Source of the DNA: Heterobilharzia americana
Lineage: Eukaryota > Platyhelminthes > Trematoda > Strigeidida > Schistosomatidae
Assembly: GCA_944470555.2 (NCBI GenBank)
Contig: OX104132.1
Coordinates: 17,493,755 to 17,557,754 of the forward strand
Direction of reading: 5' to 3'
Length of the DNA: 64,000 bases
Numbering within the stretch: position 1 is the first letter of the stretch
DNA letters: not shown here
Text below: more notes on this DNA, generated by a model
Databases searched by the model: none
Seen by the model: the letters and a program-made list of their open reading frames with translations, nothing else
Told to the model about the DNA's origin: nothing

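Overview
This 64-kb window looks like nuclear DNA of a blood fluke (Schistosoma, probably the African mansoni/haematobium side). The grounds are A+T-rich sequence, one gene cut into many small exons by multi-kilobase introns after a tiny first intron, and dense decayed mobile DNA of trematode type: CR1-like and RTE-like non-LTR retrotransposons, Penelope-like elements with GIY-YIG endonuclease remains, and tRNA-derived SINEs carrying hammerhead ribozymes as in the Schistosoma Sm-alpha family. The species is inferred from repeat types and was not checked by a search.

One protein-coding gene is supported. It is on the + strand, begins at 4177 and runs off the right edge, and encodes a USP47-type ubiquitin-specific protease. 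Seventeen exons (4177 to 63206) plus a probable eighteenth acceptor at 63994/63995 join through GT-AG introns with continuous phase and no internal stop, giving about 1,490 residues so far. Order: N-terminal ubiquitin-like segment (exons 1-2), linker (3), catalytic Cys box (4), QQxD box and first half of a zinc ribbon (5), second half of the ribbon (6), long low-complexity insertion and His box (7), Asp box (8), then a chain of ubiquitin-like segments and Ser/Asn-rich linkers (9-17). The triad reads Cys200/His746/Asp764. A 29-nt micro-exon at 53277-53305 may belong between exons 13 and 14.

Layout. 1-4176: upstream DNA with a decayed minus-strand non-LTR element. 4177-13602: 5' exons, with intron 3 (7.6 kb) full of CR1 relics and SINE pieces. 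13603-29693: catalytic-domain exons, with a tRNA-Lys pseudogene, RTE and CR1 relics, hammerhead SINEs and a cluster of five palindromic MITE-like elements. 29694-47234: middle exons, with RTE and Penelope relics, a CR1 endonuclease half, a tRNA-like inverted repeat and several hammerhead SINEs. 47235-63206: 3' exons, with a second RTE/Penelope pair, CR1 3' ends, a head-to-head hammerhead SINE pair and microsatellites.

The most unusual signal is in the introns. Besides Sm-alpha-like copies, a second tRNA-headed SINE family carries the hammerhead core (CTGANGA, GTCC/GGAC stem II, GAAA), and in two places two hammerheads bracket a unit of about 388-390 bp, as in retrozymes.
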